From Diabrotica undecimpunctata (lineage: Eukaryota > Arthropoda > Insecta > Coleoptera > Chrysomelidae), in contig NC_092805.1 in the NCBI RefSeq assembly GCF_040954645.1, positions 18,936,741-19,000,740 of the forward strand: a stretch of 64,000 nucleotides of DNA, read 5' to 3'. Below, one piece after another: positions 29,290-38,248 of this stretch. Below the pieces are notes generated by a model that worked only from the letters and a program-made list of their open reading frames with translations, did not search any database and was not told the DNA's origin. Position 1 is the first letter of the stretch. Each line of letters opens with the position of its first letter. A program made the translations under genes and the position numbers.

Positions 29290-29728
29290 GTTTAATGTCT
29301 CTCAAAGACAGGGTTCCGACTTGAAACGCTTTATCACAGTTCACGTTTTCATCTTCTATAACCCCTGTTGATAAGGAAGAGAGTTCAGGTGTTTTAATGT
29401 TTAATTTTTTTACAGTTTGTCAATTTTAACATTTTTATTTCGAGTTTATTTTTACAATTTTCAGAACGAATTTGCTGACTAATTTCTCGTAATCTTATGT
29501 AGCATGGTCTACATTCATATCCTCCGTAACTTTGAAACCGTTCGTTTTAGAAGCATTACGCATAGGATTTTTTTGTTTCAAATTTAACCTAAAACATTTA
29601 TGAAACATTGTTCACGCTAAACCGCATATTTTTAGAAATATTGACGAAAAACGTAAAAAACTATTAATTTACCTACTTCTCACCCCCATTCCTCCAAAAC
29701 TGACGCTCAAAATGGTGTAACTTTTTTT
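29290..29728. repeat. Non-coding dispersed repeat, copy A (uninterrupted)
   Basis: Nearly the same sequence as 34038-34408 plus 36064-36145, including TCTCAAAGACAGGGTT at the start and ACCTACTTCTCAC near the end, with roughly 15 to 20 differences by eye. In this copy the site GACGAAAAACGTAAAAAAC near 29644 is empty, whereas copy B has a LINE there. Confidence 0.9.
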
Positions 29729-30034
29729 CTTCTTCTTCAGGTACCGTCTCCTCTAAGGAGGTTGGTAATCATCACAGCTATTTTCACTTTTGAGATTGCA
29801 GCTCTGAACAAGCCGACGGAACTGCAATTATACCACTTTCTCAGATTGTTGAGCCAGGAGATGCGTCTTCTTCCAATACTTCGTTTTCCCTGTATTTTTC
29901 CCTGCATTATGGTTTGTAGCAGCAAATATTTATCCCCTCTCATAACGTGGCTTAGATATTGTAACTTTATTATCTTAATCGTATTCATGATTTCCATTTC
30001 CTTTGACATCTCTCTGAGGACCTTAACATTTGTT
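29729..30034 (-). mobile_element. LINE-B 3' end
   Basis: Part of a 121-codon minus-strand frame (29737-30102), of which about the first 25 codons are unrelated flanking sequence. LINE-B text: 'VLREMSKEMEIMNTIKIIK', 'LQYLSHVMRGDKYLLLQTIM', 'RSIGRRRISWLNNLRKWYN' and 'FRAAISKVKIAVMITNLLRG', stop, then an AAGAAGAAGAAAAAAAG tail at the left edge. 5' truncated. It adjoins copy A of the non-coding repeat. Confidence 0.85.
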
Positions 30035-30122
30035 GATAAGGGTCCAACAGAAAAGAAGATTGTTAGAGAAACCAAAAATGTTATGTTGTTACATACAAAC
30101 ATACGAAATTTAGTTTTGTTAC
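30035..30122 (+). repeat. 88-bp direct repeat, copy 2
   Basis: Second copy of the 29138-29225 unit, lying inside the inverted repeat segment next to its right arm. Confidence 0.85.
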
Positions 30123-30186
30123 GTATACGTATTACGTATGTTTTTAATGTATATTACCTATGTCCAGCTGAAAGATTTACGTACTG

Positions 30187-31336
30187 CATATAAAAAAATA
30201 GTAGTGATAAAAAAATGCAAAAAATTACGGAACATACCCCATTAAAAAATACTGAAACTGCACTGACACTAAGTACATGAAATGTTAAAGAAAAAAATAT
30301 AAAAGACAACAGGTCTTTTCCCCTCTGCAGAGATCACCATCACTGAAATATTCAGCAGAATTATTTAATCCGCTGTTGTAGGATACACAAAAGGGTAAAA
30401 ACTTATAAACAAGGGCTTGTTTATAGCCACTGCAGTTAAAAATGACCCATTCTGCACCAAATTAATCTTTAGGTACGTTTGTTTTATCTCGTACTATTTT
30501 ATTGACTGCATACTGTCAAGTATGCAATAACTAACACTACTGCATAAGATAGAATTGATCTACAAATATAAAGATGTTTTCAATCATTCAAGTAAAACAG
30601 TGGCCCATACGGCGAAAAGCCGGTAATGACCAGCGAATAGCTGACCCGTTTCCTCGTTAATCAGACGAAAAGTGGCTCTCGGAAGAAAAATTCCTTTTTA
30701 CGATTTTTATTGAAAACAAATGTTTGAGTCTCCTATATGAGTCTAAAGCAAGGATCTCCTTCAAGGAGCTTCCTTGGTAGACCACACTATTGGCAATTTC
30801 ATTATAAAGAAAACACACAGCAAATCACAGAAAAGTAAGAGGGGAGTAGCAATATCAAGCAGTATCAAGGATAAAGTCGGTTACCTAGAAAATTCTTACA
30901 CTAAAACTGAATACAAATATAAATGAACTCTTATGAACAGAAAACCTCAGTATATATGTATTTTATTATATTTTAAACAAGTCTATGACACTATTTTTCA
31001 GTATTTAATTGATTATATTTACCATTCACTGTTATTACCCATTGTAATGATCGTGCGTAAATGATATTTACGAGTAATTCTTTTTTATTAGTCTTTCATG
31101 TCATTGCCAAGATTTGCATACCTCATTACAGAAAGGGACTTTCTTTGTAATTTGTCTCTTTCTATTTACACCAACATTCGAAAGTCATGGCTCCTTAGCT
31201 TATTGTTTAATGAGTGTACGATGTTTGCCAAAGCATATGCTGTTTCCTATATTGTTTAATGTATATCTTTGCTATGGCGAGTGTTAACACTTTATTTTAA
31301 AAGAGGGAAAGTCAAGTCAATAAATTTTAATTTTTC
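30187..31336. other. No gene seen
   Basis: About 1.15 kb of AT-rich sequence without an open frame or repeat that I can support. Confidence 0.6.
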
Positions 31337-31590
31337 TTTAGAAGAGACAGTTAAGATTTGATTTCACATATTCGCTTTTACCGACCTTTACAATTCGCTT
31401 ACACGTATTTGGTCCTTTGAGAACTCCTCAGAGCGACTCAGTAAGAATCTCTAAACGTGAAATTAAATGTTTTCCGTCAAAGGAAGTAATAATAAAATAA
31501 CTTCATACAGACGCATACGGTGCCATCTAAGAATAAAGCAAAGAGTAAAAATCCAAAGATTTCTACTTGTTCGAAACCAAAATTCCAATT
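31337..31590 (+). repeat. Divergent copy of the 40.5-41.2 kb repeat
   Basis: Shares, in order, AGTTAAGATTTGATTTCA, CGTATTT, a CAGAGCGACT word, then CATCTAAGAATAAAGCA and GAAACCAAAATT with the segment at 40541-40768. About 65-75 percent alike by eye. Its end is interrupted by the following LINE insertion. Confidence 0.55.
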
Positions 31591-32346
31591 TCTTACTTAA
31601 ATCTGGACCATCTACGATTTTCAAAGGAAAATAATTCATCGTTCTGCTTGCTCCGAGGCAAAGTTGCTTTCATAACTAGTTTTTTTTTTCGAGGGTGGGT
31701 AGTTAAACCTCCGCTCAACCCTCCTCTTTTATCCGGGCTTGGGATCGGCTGCAGAAAGGTGATTTCCGAGCTACTCAATCCACCCGTTCCTCACCCTACC
31801 CCAGGCAGAATCCAATCTGCAAACCGCTGTCTATTCGCACTGGATAAGCTCATAAAATCAAAAAATCTCACAAGAAGTTCAAAGATAAAAATCTATAAAT
31901 CCATCGTCAGACCTGTAATAACATACGGATGCGAAACGTGGACCATGACCAAAGCAAACGAAGAAAAGCTCAGACGCTTTGAACGAAAAATACTTAAACA
32001 ATTTTTCGGACCTCACCATGACATCACCACAAACCAGTATAAGATCAGAACCAATATCGAATTAAAAGCACTCTACAATGACGCCGATATTGTCCAAGAA
32101 ATTAAATCACAGCGACTAAGATGGGCAGGCCACGTGCACAGACTGCATAACGAGAGACTTGTAAAACTGGTATGGGAGGAGATTCCCACAGGCAAAAGAC
32201 CACTCGGACGTCCCAGAATGCGATGGAGAGATAACATCCAGTCAGATCTCCGGAAAATGAACATTCCATTTGACCCTAGGTTGATGGAAGACCGAACAAA
32301 TTGGAAAAAAGTTGTACAGTCAGCCAAGACCCACCCAGGGTTGTAG
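31567..32346 (+). CDS. Open frame through the short LINE (RT C-terminal region)
   Basis: 259 codons. The first about 80 codons cover target DNA and the leader and are not meaningful protein. From about 31806 it reads 'SANRCLFALDKLIKSKNLT', 'YKSIVRPVITYGCETWTMTK', 'FERKILKQFFGPHHDITTN', 'SQRLRWAGHVHRLHNERLVK' and 'GKRPLGRPRMRWRDNIQSDL', ending 'KTHPGL*'. This is the RT thumb and C-terminal domain of an endonuclease-RT LINE. With no palm domain it has no catalytic activity. Confidence 0.75.
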   Translation: MFETKIPISYLNLDHLRFSKENNSSFCLLRGKVAFITSFFFRGWVVKPPLNPPLLSGLGIGCRKVISELLNPPVPHPTPGRIQSANRCLFALDKLIKSKNLTRSSKIKIYKSIVRPVITYGCETWTMTKANEEKLRRFERKILKQFFGPHHDITTNQYKIRTNIELKALYNDADIVQEIKSQRLRWAGHVHRLHNERLVKLVWEEIPTGKRPLGRPRMRWRDNIQSDLRKMNIPFDPRLMEDRTNWKKVVQSAKTHPGL

Positions 32347-32362
32347 CGCTACGTGATGATGA
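31654..32362 (+). mobile_element. Internally deleted LINE with 13-bp target duplication
   Basis: 709-bp insertion flanked by GTTCTGCTTGCTC at 31641-31653 and 32363-32375. Left third: a T run then CGAGGGTGGGTAGTTAAACC, a CCGGGCTTGGGATCGG word and GGTGATTTCCGAGC, a leader-like non-coding region. It is joined at about 31805 to the LINE C-terminus ending in TGATGATGAT. The endonuclease and RT palm are absent. The perfect duplication shows it inserted in this short form. Confidence 0.85.
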
Positions 32363-32382
32363 TGTTCTGCTTGCTCGTGGAT

Positions 32383-32825
32383 AATATCCTCTTAGGGTGC
32401 CTGTCCGTCCCGAACATTGGCGATTATTCTGGCTATGATGACTTAGTTGGTTGCTATACAGAATAGCTGTGTTGACGTCTTTCTATACCATGCTCTCAGG
32501 TTAGCAAGCCAGGATATTCATCTTCGTCCTGGGGCCCTTTTTCCTCCAATTTTATCTTGAAAAATGCATTGAAGTAGCTCGTATCTGCCTTGATTTCTCA
32601 TTACATGTCCCAAGTACTGCAGCTTACGGCCCTTCACGATGTTGACCAAGTCCGCGGTTGTGTTCATTCTCCGCAGTACTTCTTCATTGGTGACTTTGTT
32701 AGTCCATGGTATCTTCAGGATCCTTCTGTATAACCATAGCTTAAAAGCCTGAAGTTTGAATAGAGTTTCCGCCTTCAATTTCCACGTTTCTACTCCATAC
32801 AGAAGCACTGAGTACACGTAACAAA
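32383..32825 (-). mobile_element. LINE-B 3' fragment
   Basis: Open piece 32518-32817 (99 codons): 'LLYGVETWKLKAETLFKLQA', 'RILKIPWTNKVTNEEVLRRM', 'RKLQYLGHVMRNQGRYELLQ' and 'KIGGKRAPGRR'. Below 32518 it continues in another frame with 'SWLANLRAWYRKTSTQLF', 'ARIIANVRDGQAP'. The end lies eight bases from the right target duplication of the neighbouring short LINE. Confidence 0.8.
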
Positions 32826-34037
32826 CAAGAAAAAAAAATAGTCTCTTCTAGTTCCTTTGGCAGAGTAGCTTATAGACCATGACAAACATCAAAAGAGCAT
32901 GGTGAAAATCGGGGATCATTTGACAAAACAAATTTCTACCAGGAGGAGATGCAAAACAAAATGTATCGCCTGTGATTTGCCACTATGTTAGACGTGTTTT
33001 TTTTCACATCATTGTTAATTTTTTTCATGTGATTTTATATTTTTTTCAATAAAATTTCCTTTAAAATTTATTGGTGTATTACTAATAAGGTACATTGGTC
33101 CCAATATAAAACAATAGAGTTGTCCCATATCCTACCGAAAGATTTAAGGATGTTTAAAAATATAGATCACTTTGAGCACCATTATAAGATTTTTTATCAC
33201 ATTTTTTTGTCTGAAAAGTTTTGTATATCTGCGGAATGTATTCAGTCCTAAAAGGGTTAATACTTATTTTTGCTGTTACCATTCTATGGTTCTAGACATT
33301 GGTTTTATTACTGTAACGTCTTTAATACTAATTTTTTTTAACAGGATTGTGTTTTGTAAATTTAATTTGCTATTTCAAGGTGGTATATTAGTGTAAGGCC
33401 CTAGAGGGAACGCCAACCTCACTACCTTCTCAAGGGGCACTACTTTTTAAGGAAAAAGAGGTTTCCACAGGCCTAGACCATATAAAGCTGTGGTAAGGAG
33501 AAACCTACACTTTCTATGGACAATGTGGCATGAATATCTTTCCAACACTCTAAATTCCAACAAAATGATTATAATGCAATGGGTTAAAAGTAAACTTATT
33601 CATCAGTTTCAGTCCTCTTCAAATACAACATCCTCCTCTTCTACATCCTTATTATGATGGTTGTGTCCATATTATCACATCCTAGGCCTGAGCAATTGCT
33701 GCATATACTTGAGCAATTGAGACCTCCATCAATGATGTATGACATTTTCTCTGAATCTAGAGTACGTGATGATTCTTTTGTGTCTGGAACCAAAATAGTA
33801 ACCACAAAAGATTTACTTCCTTTTCTCATCAAGCCAGATATGTCGAACAACGATGGATAATACGCACATAGTTCATATTGAAGTATTTCTTCAAGTTATC
33901 ACTCCTTACTGTGCACACCATCCGATGTAAGAGAGTGTTTGGGTTTACACATACCGTGGTGGAGTTAATTGTCGGTTATAGAGGCTAAGGACTAACAGCT
34001 AACTTTCTTTTCAAGTGTATCTCATTCAATGTTTTGT
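32826..34037. other. No supported gene; possible coding trace at 33641-33850
   Basis: AT-rich. At 33641-33850 both strands are open for about 69 codons, and on minus a 'DISGLMRKGSKSFVV' text is followed by a Cys cluster. I recognise no family and do not call a gene. A GC-richer word near 33400-33470 is also unassigned. Confidence 0.4.
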
Positions 34038-34405
34038 TTTTAATGTCTCTCAAAGACAGGGTTTCGACCTGAAACGCTTTATCACAGTTCACGTTTTCAT
34101 CTTCTATAACCCCTGTTGATAAGGAAGAGAGTTCAGGTGTTTTAATGTTTAATTTTTTTACAGTTTGTCAATTTTAACATTTTTATTTCGAGTTTATTTT
34201 TACAATTTTCATAACGAATTTGCTGACTAATTTCTCGTAATCTTATGTAGCTTGGTCTACATTCACACCCTCCGTAACTTTGAAACCGTTCGTTTTAGAA
34301 GGATTAGGCATAGGACCTTTTTTGTTTTAAATTTAACCTACAACATTTTTGTATCAAACATTGTTCACGCTAAACCGCATATTTTTAGAAATATTGACGA
34401 AAAAC

Positions 34406-34408
<3 letters not shown>
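34038..34408. repeat. Non-coding dispersed repeat, copy B, left part
   Basis: Copy of 29290-29660. Ends with the target sequence CGAAAAACGTA (34398-34408), which is duplicated at 36064-36074 on the far side of the LINE. Confidence 0.9.

Positions 34409-34471
<63 letters not shown>
34409..34471. repeat. (TA)n tail of a LINE
   Basis: About 63 bases of TA lying inside the target duplication, so it was inserted with the LINE or grew from its tail. Confidence 0.95.
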
Positions 34472-34479
34472 CGAGTTTA

Positions 34480-34740
34480 TTACAGCTGCCGCCGTTTCTC
34501 GCAACCTAGCTTCCAACGCTTGCGATCGTTCCAGTCATCTACTTGTAGACCCCTATCTTCTATTGCACCTTTTACTTCTTGTCTCCACGATCTTCTTAGT
34601 CTTCCCTTTTTCCTGCAGTTGGCGGGGATCCACTGTAACATTCTCTTTGGCCGTCGTTGATCATTTATCCTTTCTACATGGCCATACCATTTCAGCCTTT
34701 TGCATTCTATAGTTTCCAGGACGTCAATGTCTATGCCCAT
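34480..34740 (-). CDS. LINE C-terminal domain
   Basis: 86 codons: 'DVLETIECKRLKWYGHVERI', 'RRPKRMLQWIPANCRKKGRL' and 'RRSWRQEVKGAIEDRG', ending 'WNDRKRWKLGCEKRRQL*'. It matches the plus-strand C-terminus at 10564-10805 in word order ('RLKWYGHV', 'W.P', 'RRSWR', 'WNDR.RWKL'). Confidence 0.8.
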   Translation of the reverse strand: MGIDIDVLETIECKRLKWYGHVERINDQRRPKRMLQWIPANCRKKGRLRRSWRQEVKGAIEDRGLQVDDWNDRKRWKLGCEKRRQL

Positions 34741-34961
34741 ACGCTCTCTGATTTCAGTATTCCTTACATCTTCTCCAATAATTCATTTCCATTGCTTTTA
34801 TTTTGGATGCGTCATTTTTATTTATTACCCGAAGCTCTGAACCATATGTAGCAATGCTTTCTATGATACTTTTGTATATCCTAATTTTTGTGTTTCGGGT
34901 GATGTGGTTATTCCAAAGTATACTATTCAGTTGACGTATTGCTCAATTTCCTTGACCAATT

Positions 34962-35462
34962 CTAGTAGCTATTTACGTACTCTGTTTTTGATGGATTAAT
35001 TGATAAGCCCCACTTAGTATATTCTTCATCTATTTTTCGTAACATGTAGTGGATATCATCTTGATCTTCTGCAAGTATTACTTGGTCATCAGCAAAATGC
35101 AACCTGTACAGTGTATGGTCTCCAATTTTAACACCCATAGGTTCACATTTTCTTTTCCAAATATCCAAAACCCCCTCCAAATAAATCTTAAAGAGTGTAG
35201 GTGCAATGCAGCAGCATTGGCGAAGTCCTTTGGTCACTTTTATCTTTTTTGTCACTTTTTGTCCAATCTTTATTAGACTCGTCATATCGTACAACTTCCT
35301 TACAGCATTAATGTAAATCGGTGGAATATTCTTGTCTTCTAGCACCTGCCATAGCTTGGCTAATGGGACACTGTCATACGCTTTTTGAAGATCAATAAAT
35401 ACCATGTGTGTCTCCATATTATGTTCCAAACACTTTTCTATTGTTTGTTTTAAGCAGAACAC
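34962..35462 (-). CDS. LINE RT palm with FADD
   Basis: 166 codons: 'MVFIDLQKAYDSVPLAKLWQ' (palm A, res. 21-40), 'KVTKGLRQCCCIAPTLFKIY' (palm B; GD replaced by CC), 'YRLHFADDQVILAEDQDDIH' (catalytic FADD intact) and 'YTKWGLSINPSKTEYV'. The aspartates are kept, while the usual RQGD/RQGC box is altered. A frameshift separates it from the N-terminal RT piece. Confidence 0.8.
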   Translation of the reverse strand: MFCLKQTIEKCLEHNMETHMVFIDLQKAYDSVPLAKLWQVLEDKNIPPIYINAVRKLYDMTSLIKIGQKVTKKIKVTKGLRQCCCIAPTLFKIYLEGVLDIWKRKCEPMGVKIGDHTLYRLHFADDQVILAEDQDDIHYMLRKIDEEYTKWGLSINPSKTEYVNSY

Positions 35463-35542
35463 ATTGTCTATACAAGAACGACCAGTACGAAAGCCACTCT
35501 GACCTTCAGCATCTTCCCAACAATCTTCAATTCGACTTTTAA

Positions 35543-36058
35543 TTATTTCCCGTAGACTCTACAGATTGAGTTAGTTACACTAAGCCCTCGGTAGTTCTTA
35601 CAATCTTTTCTGTCGCCTTTATTTTTGTATAGATTGCTGATATATGCAGTTTTCCATTCTGTGGGTAGCTCTTCTCCTCTCAAGAATAAATTAAAAGTAT
35701 AAGCCAATAGCTGAAATAGTTTGTCAGGGCCATATTTAATCAGTTCAATGGGTACTCCCCCCGGTCCTGGAGCCTTTCCATTTTTCATAGCGTTGGCGTG
35801 TTTTTTAATTTCTTCTAGTGTTATTTCAGTTTCTTCGCGGTAGGAAATATCATGTTTTTGGTAGCCAATATCTTGGAATTCTGTTCGATCTTCTGTCAGC
35901 ATTTGTTCATAATATTCGACCCATAATTCTGGGGCTATTAGAGTTAATCTACTGCATTCTTTTCTATCTGTTCTACTACCTCTAATTGTTTTCCAGGCTT
36001 CTTTACTTCTTGCTGTACCCATAAAATTTTCTACGTTATCGCAGGCTTTATTCCACAT
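35543..36058 (-). CDS. LINE linker and RT fingers
   Basis: 171 codons: 'SKEAWKTIRGSRTDRKE', 'WVEYYEQMLTEDRTEFQD', 'MKNGKAPGPGGVPIELIKYG', 'LPTEWKTAYISNLYKNKGDR' and 'DCKNYRGLSVTNSICRVYGK*'. The KAPGPGG and NYRGLS blocks are RT motifs 0-1. The frame begins at the truncated 5' edge of the insertion. Confidence 0.85.
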   Translation of the reverse strand: MWNKACDNVENFMGTARSKEAWKTIRGSRTDRKECSRLTLIAPELWVEYYEQMLTEDRTEFQDIGYQKHDISYREETEITLEEIKKHANAMKNGKAPGPGGVPIELIKYGPDKLFQLLAYTFNLFLRGEELPTEWKTAYISNLYKNKGDRKDCKNYRGLSVTNSICRVYGK

Positions 36059-36063
36059 CTCAT

Positions 36064-36145
36064 CGAAAAACGTAAAAAACTATTAATTTACCTACTTCTC
36101 ACACCCACCACCCCAAAACTGACGTTCAAAACGGTGTAAATTTTT
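36064..36145. repeat. Non-coding dispersed repeat, copy B, right part
   Basis: Starts with the duplicated CGAAAAACGTA and continues as in copy A (29650-29728) with ACTATTAATTTACCTACTTC. Confidence 0.9.
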
Positions 36146-37020
36146 ACTGAACAATATATGGACCATACAGAGAACAATTTGGTGTTGGAGGAAAACTTTT
36201 ACTTTGGATATCGGAGTTAGACCTTTTTTGAACTAATTGTACCATACTAAAATACATAATCTCTGTAAACTAAATTCCATGTAAAGCATTGAAAGCATTC
36301 ATACCTTTGTTAATTTTGGAACCACTGTACAGCACGTTTTCTTCGCTCGTTGGAGATTGTTTTAATATTCTACCATACAACTCATAGTTAGTTGTAGGTG
36401 AAAAACCATTGTCGCCTAACAAAAATCCCACATCTCGTAATTCTAAAGTATGTAAATTCTTCTATTTGTCGAAGACATTGACATGTATGAGTCAGATTCA
36501 GTTCGATGATGAATGCATATATAATTTTAGTGTTTTAGTTGTGGAAGACCTTCCTTCTTGAAAATAAAAAGTTCACACACTTAATGAATTATGCAAGACC
36601 TAAACATATTCACTTGTTTTTGCATATTTAGGTATTTCATATTGTCATGACCGTGTTGCGAAATTAGTTTTTGTTTGAAAGAAATTAACAAAATATGGGT
36701 TATTTGAATTTTTGATGGTTCTACGATTGCATCAGTTATTGATAATATTTGTTCACATTGTTACCCGCCTTTGTTTAAATTACTTAAGCAGTTTGAGTGA
36801 CATGTAGATTAGAATACACAGATAATAATTCGCATTAGAAAGAAACAATAGTAACTCCAGTAGAAAATGAGAAACAATCTTGGCAAATATACATATTGGC
36901 TAAAGAGACAAAAAATGGAACGTTTTTTTTTAATTTGTTTACTATTTTTCGTAGTAAAGAAGGTACAACATGATAAATGATGATAAAAATCCCGTCGATG
37001 GCCCGTGTGTCATAAAATAA
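36146..37020. other. No gene seen
   Basis: AT-rich spacer without a motif that I can support. Confidence 0.6.
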
Positions 37021-37340
37021 AAACAGGTCCAGAAAAATATTACCAAACCTGTCAAGTTAAAAAAATTATAACCTGCATTTAGAAGCATGGTTCCTCTGTG
37101 GTTAGAGCATTCAAAGGTATCTCCTTTTTTATGTATGGTGCAAAGTATTCCAATATTCCAATCACTGGGAAGGGATTTCTGTATCCATATTTCATTTATT
37201 AGCTGCTGTAGTGACATTATGCGTAGCATAATGGCACTATATCCATATCGTGGCCTCCTTCTTTATATAGTTCAGCTGGGTTTTTTAATTGCGTCTTTAA
37301 CTTCAAGAATTGTTTGTGGTTCCTCTTCCCTGTTGTCTGT
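37021..37340 (-). pseudogene. LINE RT finger fragment (LINE-A)
   Basis: Minus strand: 'PQTILEVKDAIK', 'AELYKEGGHDMDI', then 'QQLINEIWIQKSLPSDWNIG' and 'CTIHKKGDTFECSNHRGTML' (within 36942-37229). The same blocks occur at 53793-54057 ('LLNKIWNEEKIPSDWKIGII', 'CPIYKKGDTLKCKNY'), so both belong to one LINE family. Only RT motifs 0-1 remain. Confidence 0.75.
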
Positions 37341-37344
37341 TTCT

Positions 37345-37660
37345 TATGTAGTTTTTGATTTAAAATTTCATTTATTGTTTGTTCGTTGCACCCATTGCTT
37401 ACTGCTATTTGATTAATGGTGTTTAATTCTATCTCAAAGTTGTTTTTTGACATCGAAATTTCTATTAATCTATGTACCATGCTATGGTAGGTTGCAATTT
37501 TTGTTGTGGTGGATGGGATGATGAATTGTGTATAGTGGTGTCAGTATGGGTAAGTTTATGAAATATGGAGAACTCATATTTGTTATTAAATCTGATAATT
37601 TTTAAATCTAGAAAATTTAAATTTTATTAATTCACTCCATAATCATATTGAATTTACAAT
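37345..37660 (-). pseudogene. Penelope-like element fragment
   Basis: Minus strand. Near 37500-37640 it reads 'KLTHTDTTIHNSSSHPPQQK' preceded by 'FNNKYEFSIFH', then 'MVHRLIEISMSKNNFEIELN' and 'TINQIAVSNGCNEQTINEIL' (in 37217-37480). The 'THTDTTI...SSHP..HK...  NRL...I' order is the C-terminal RT/linker of Penelope-like retroelements, which often carry a GIY-YIG endonuclease further on (absent here). One frameshift near 37480. The frame runs on into LINE-A sequence, giving an accidental chimeric ORF. Confidence 0.65.
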
Positions 37661-38248
37661 AGAAACAGAAGAATAAATTTCAATCCATATATAAGATTTT
37701 TATGTGATTTTTTTACAGTTCTTCACATTAGACTGGTTTACCCCAGTCAAGAAAAAAAAAGCTGAAAAAATCTTTTACAGGCATTTACAGGTTCTAAAAA
37801 GTATTTGAGGAGGAGCTGTTGACAGTTAAGAAACATAAAAAAGAGACATGATAGATGGCATACACAGTAAAGAAGTAAAAAGTGTAATCGTAAAATACCA
37901 CAACTGAAAAGTGGAGGGAAGAACTGTTCTCTGCAATATCTCAGCTTGTTTCTTGTTATTGGTCATAGGTTTTTTTTTTGGAAAGTGTGCTTTTTCACCA
38001 GCTTTTTATTGAGACAACCGTGTGACAATATCAAAGTTATTATAAATGTTTTTGGATGCTAATAACTCAGCCCTTTTTCAAACTGTTTTTTAATCACAAA
38101 ACTTTTTTTAATTAAATTAAATTTTAATTAAAGGTTTTTTTAATAAACTTCATAAATGAAGACTTAAAGAATCGATTGCGACTTATAAAATACCTGTAGA
38201 TTGACTGTTTGGGCAAGCACAGGTGTTTAAATAATCGCTCTCCGGGAT
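37661..38248. other. No gene seen
   Basis: AT-rich spacer up to the hAT target duplication at 38241-38248. Confidence 0.6.

Larger units (their letters stand above)
29225..30186. repeat. Segment bounded by 41-bp inverted repeats
   Basis: 29225-29265 and 30146-30186 are reverse complements over 41 bases with one mismatch. The outer ends read CAGTACGTAAATC. The 962-bp segment contains the non-coding repeat copy A and a LINE-B tail. CAG ends resemble a DNA transposon, but I see no flanking target duplication. Confidence 0.75.
34409..36063 (-). mobile_element. LINE with (TA)n tail and 11-bp target duplication
   Basis: 1655-bp minus-strand insertion, flanked by CGAAAAACGTA at 34398-34408 and 36064-36074. 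The empty site is preserved in copy A near 29648. The 3' end is at 34472 and the tail is the (TA)n at 34409-34471. The 5' end is truncated just before the RT. Three open pieces (35543-36058, 34962-35462 and 34480-34740) cover most of RT and the C-terminal domain, broken by a few stops and slips. Confidence 0.9.

Noticed and set aside
33641..33860. Two complementary open frames of about 69 codons
   Set aside because: Could be a decayed transposase tail, but no diagnostic motif; kept only as a note in the spacer entry.
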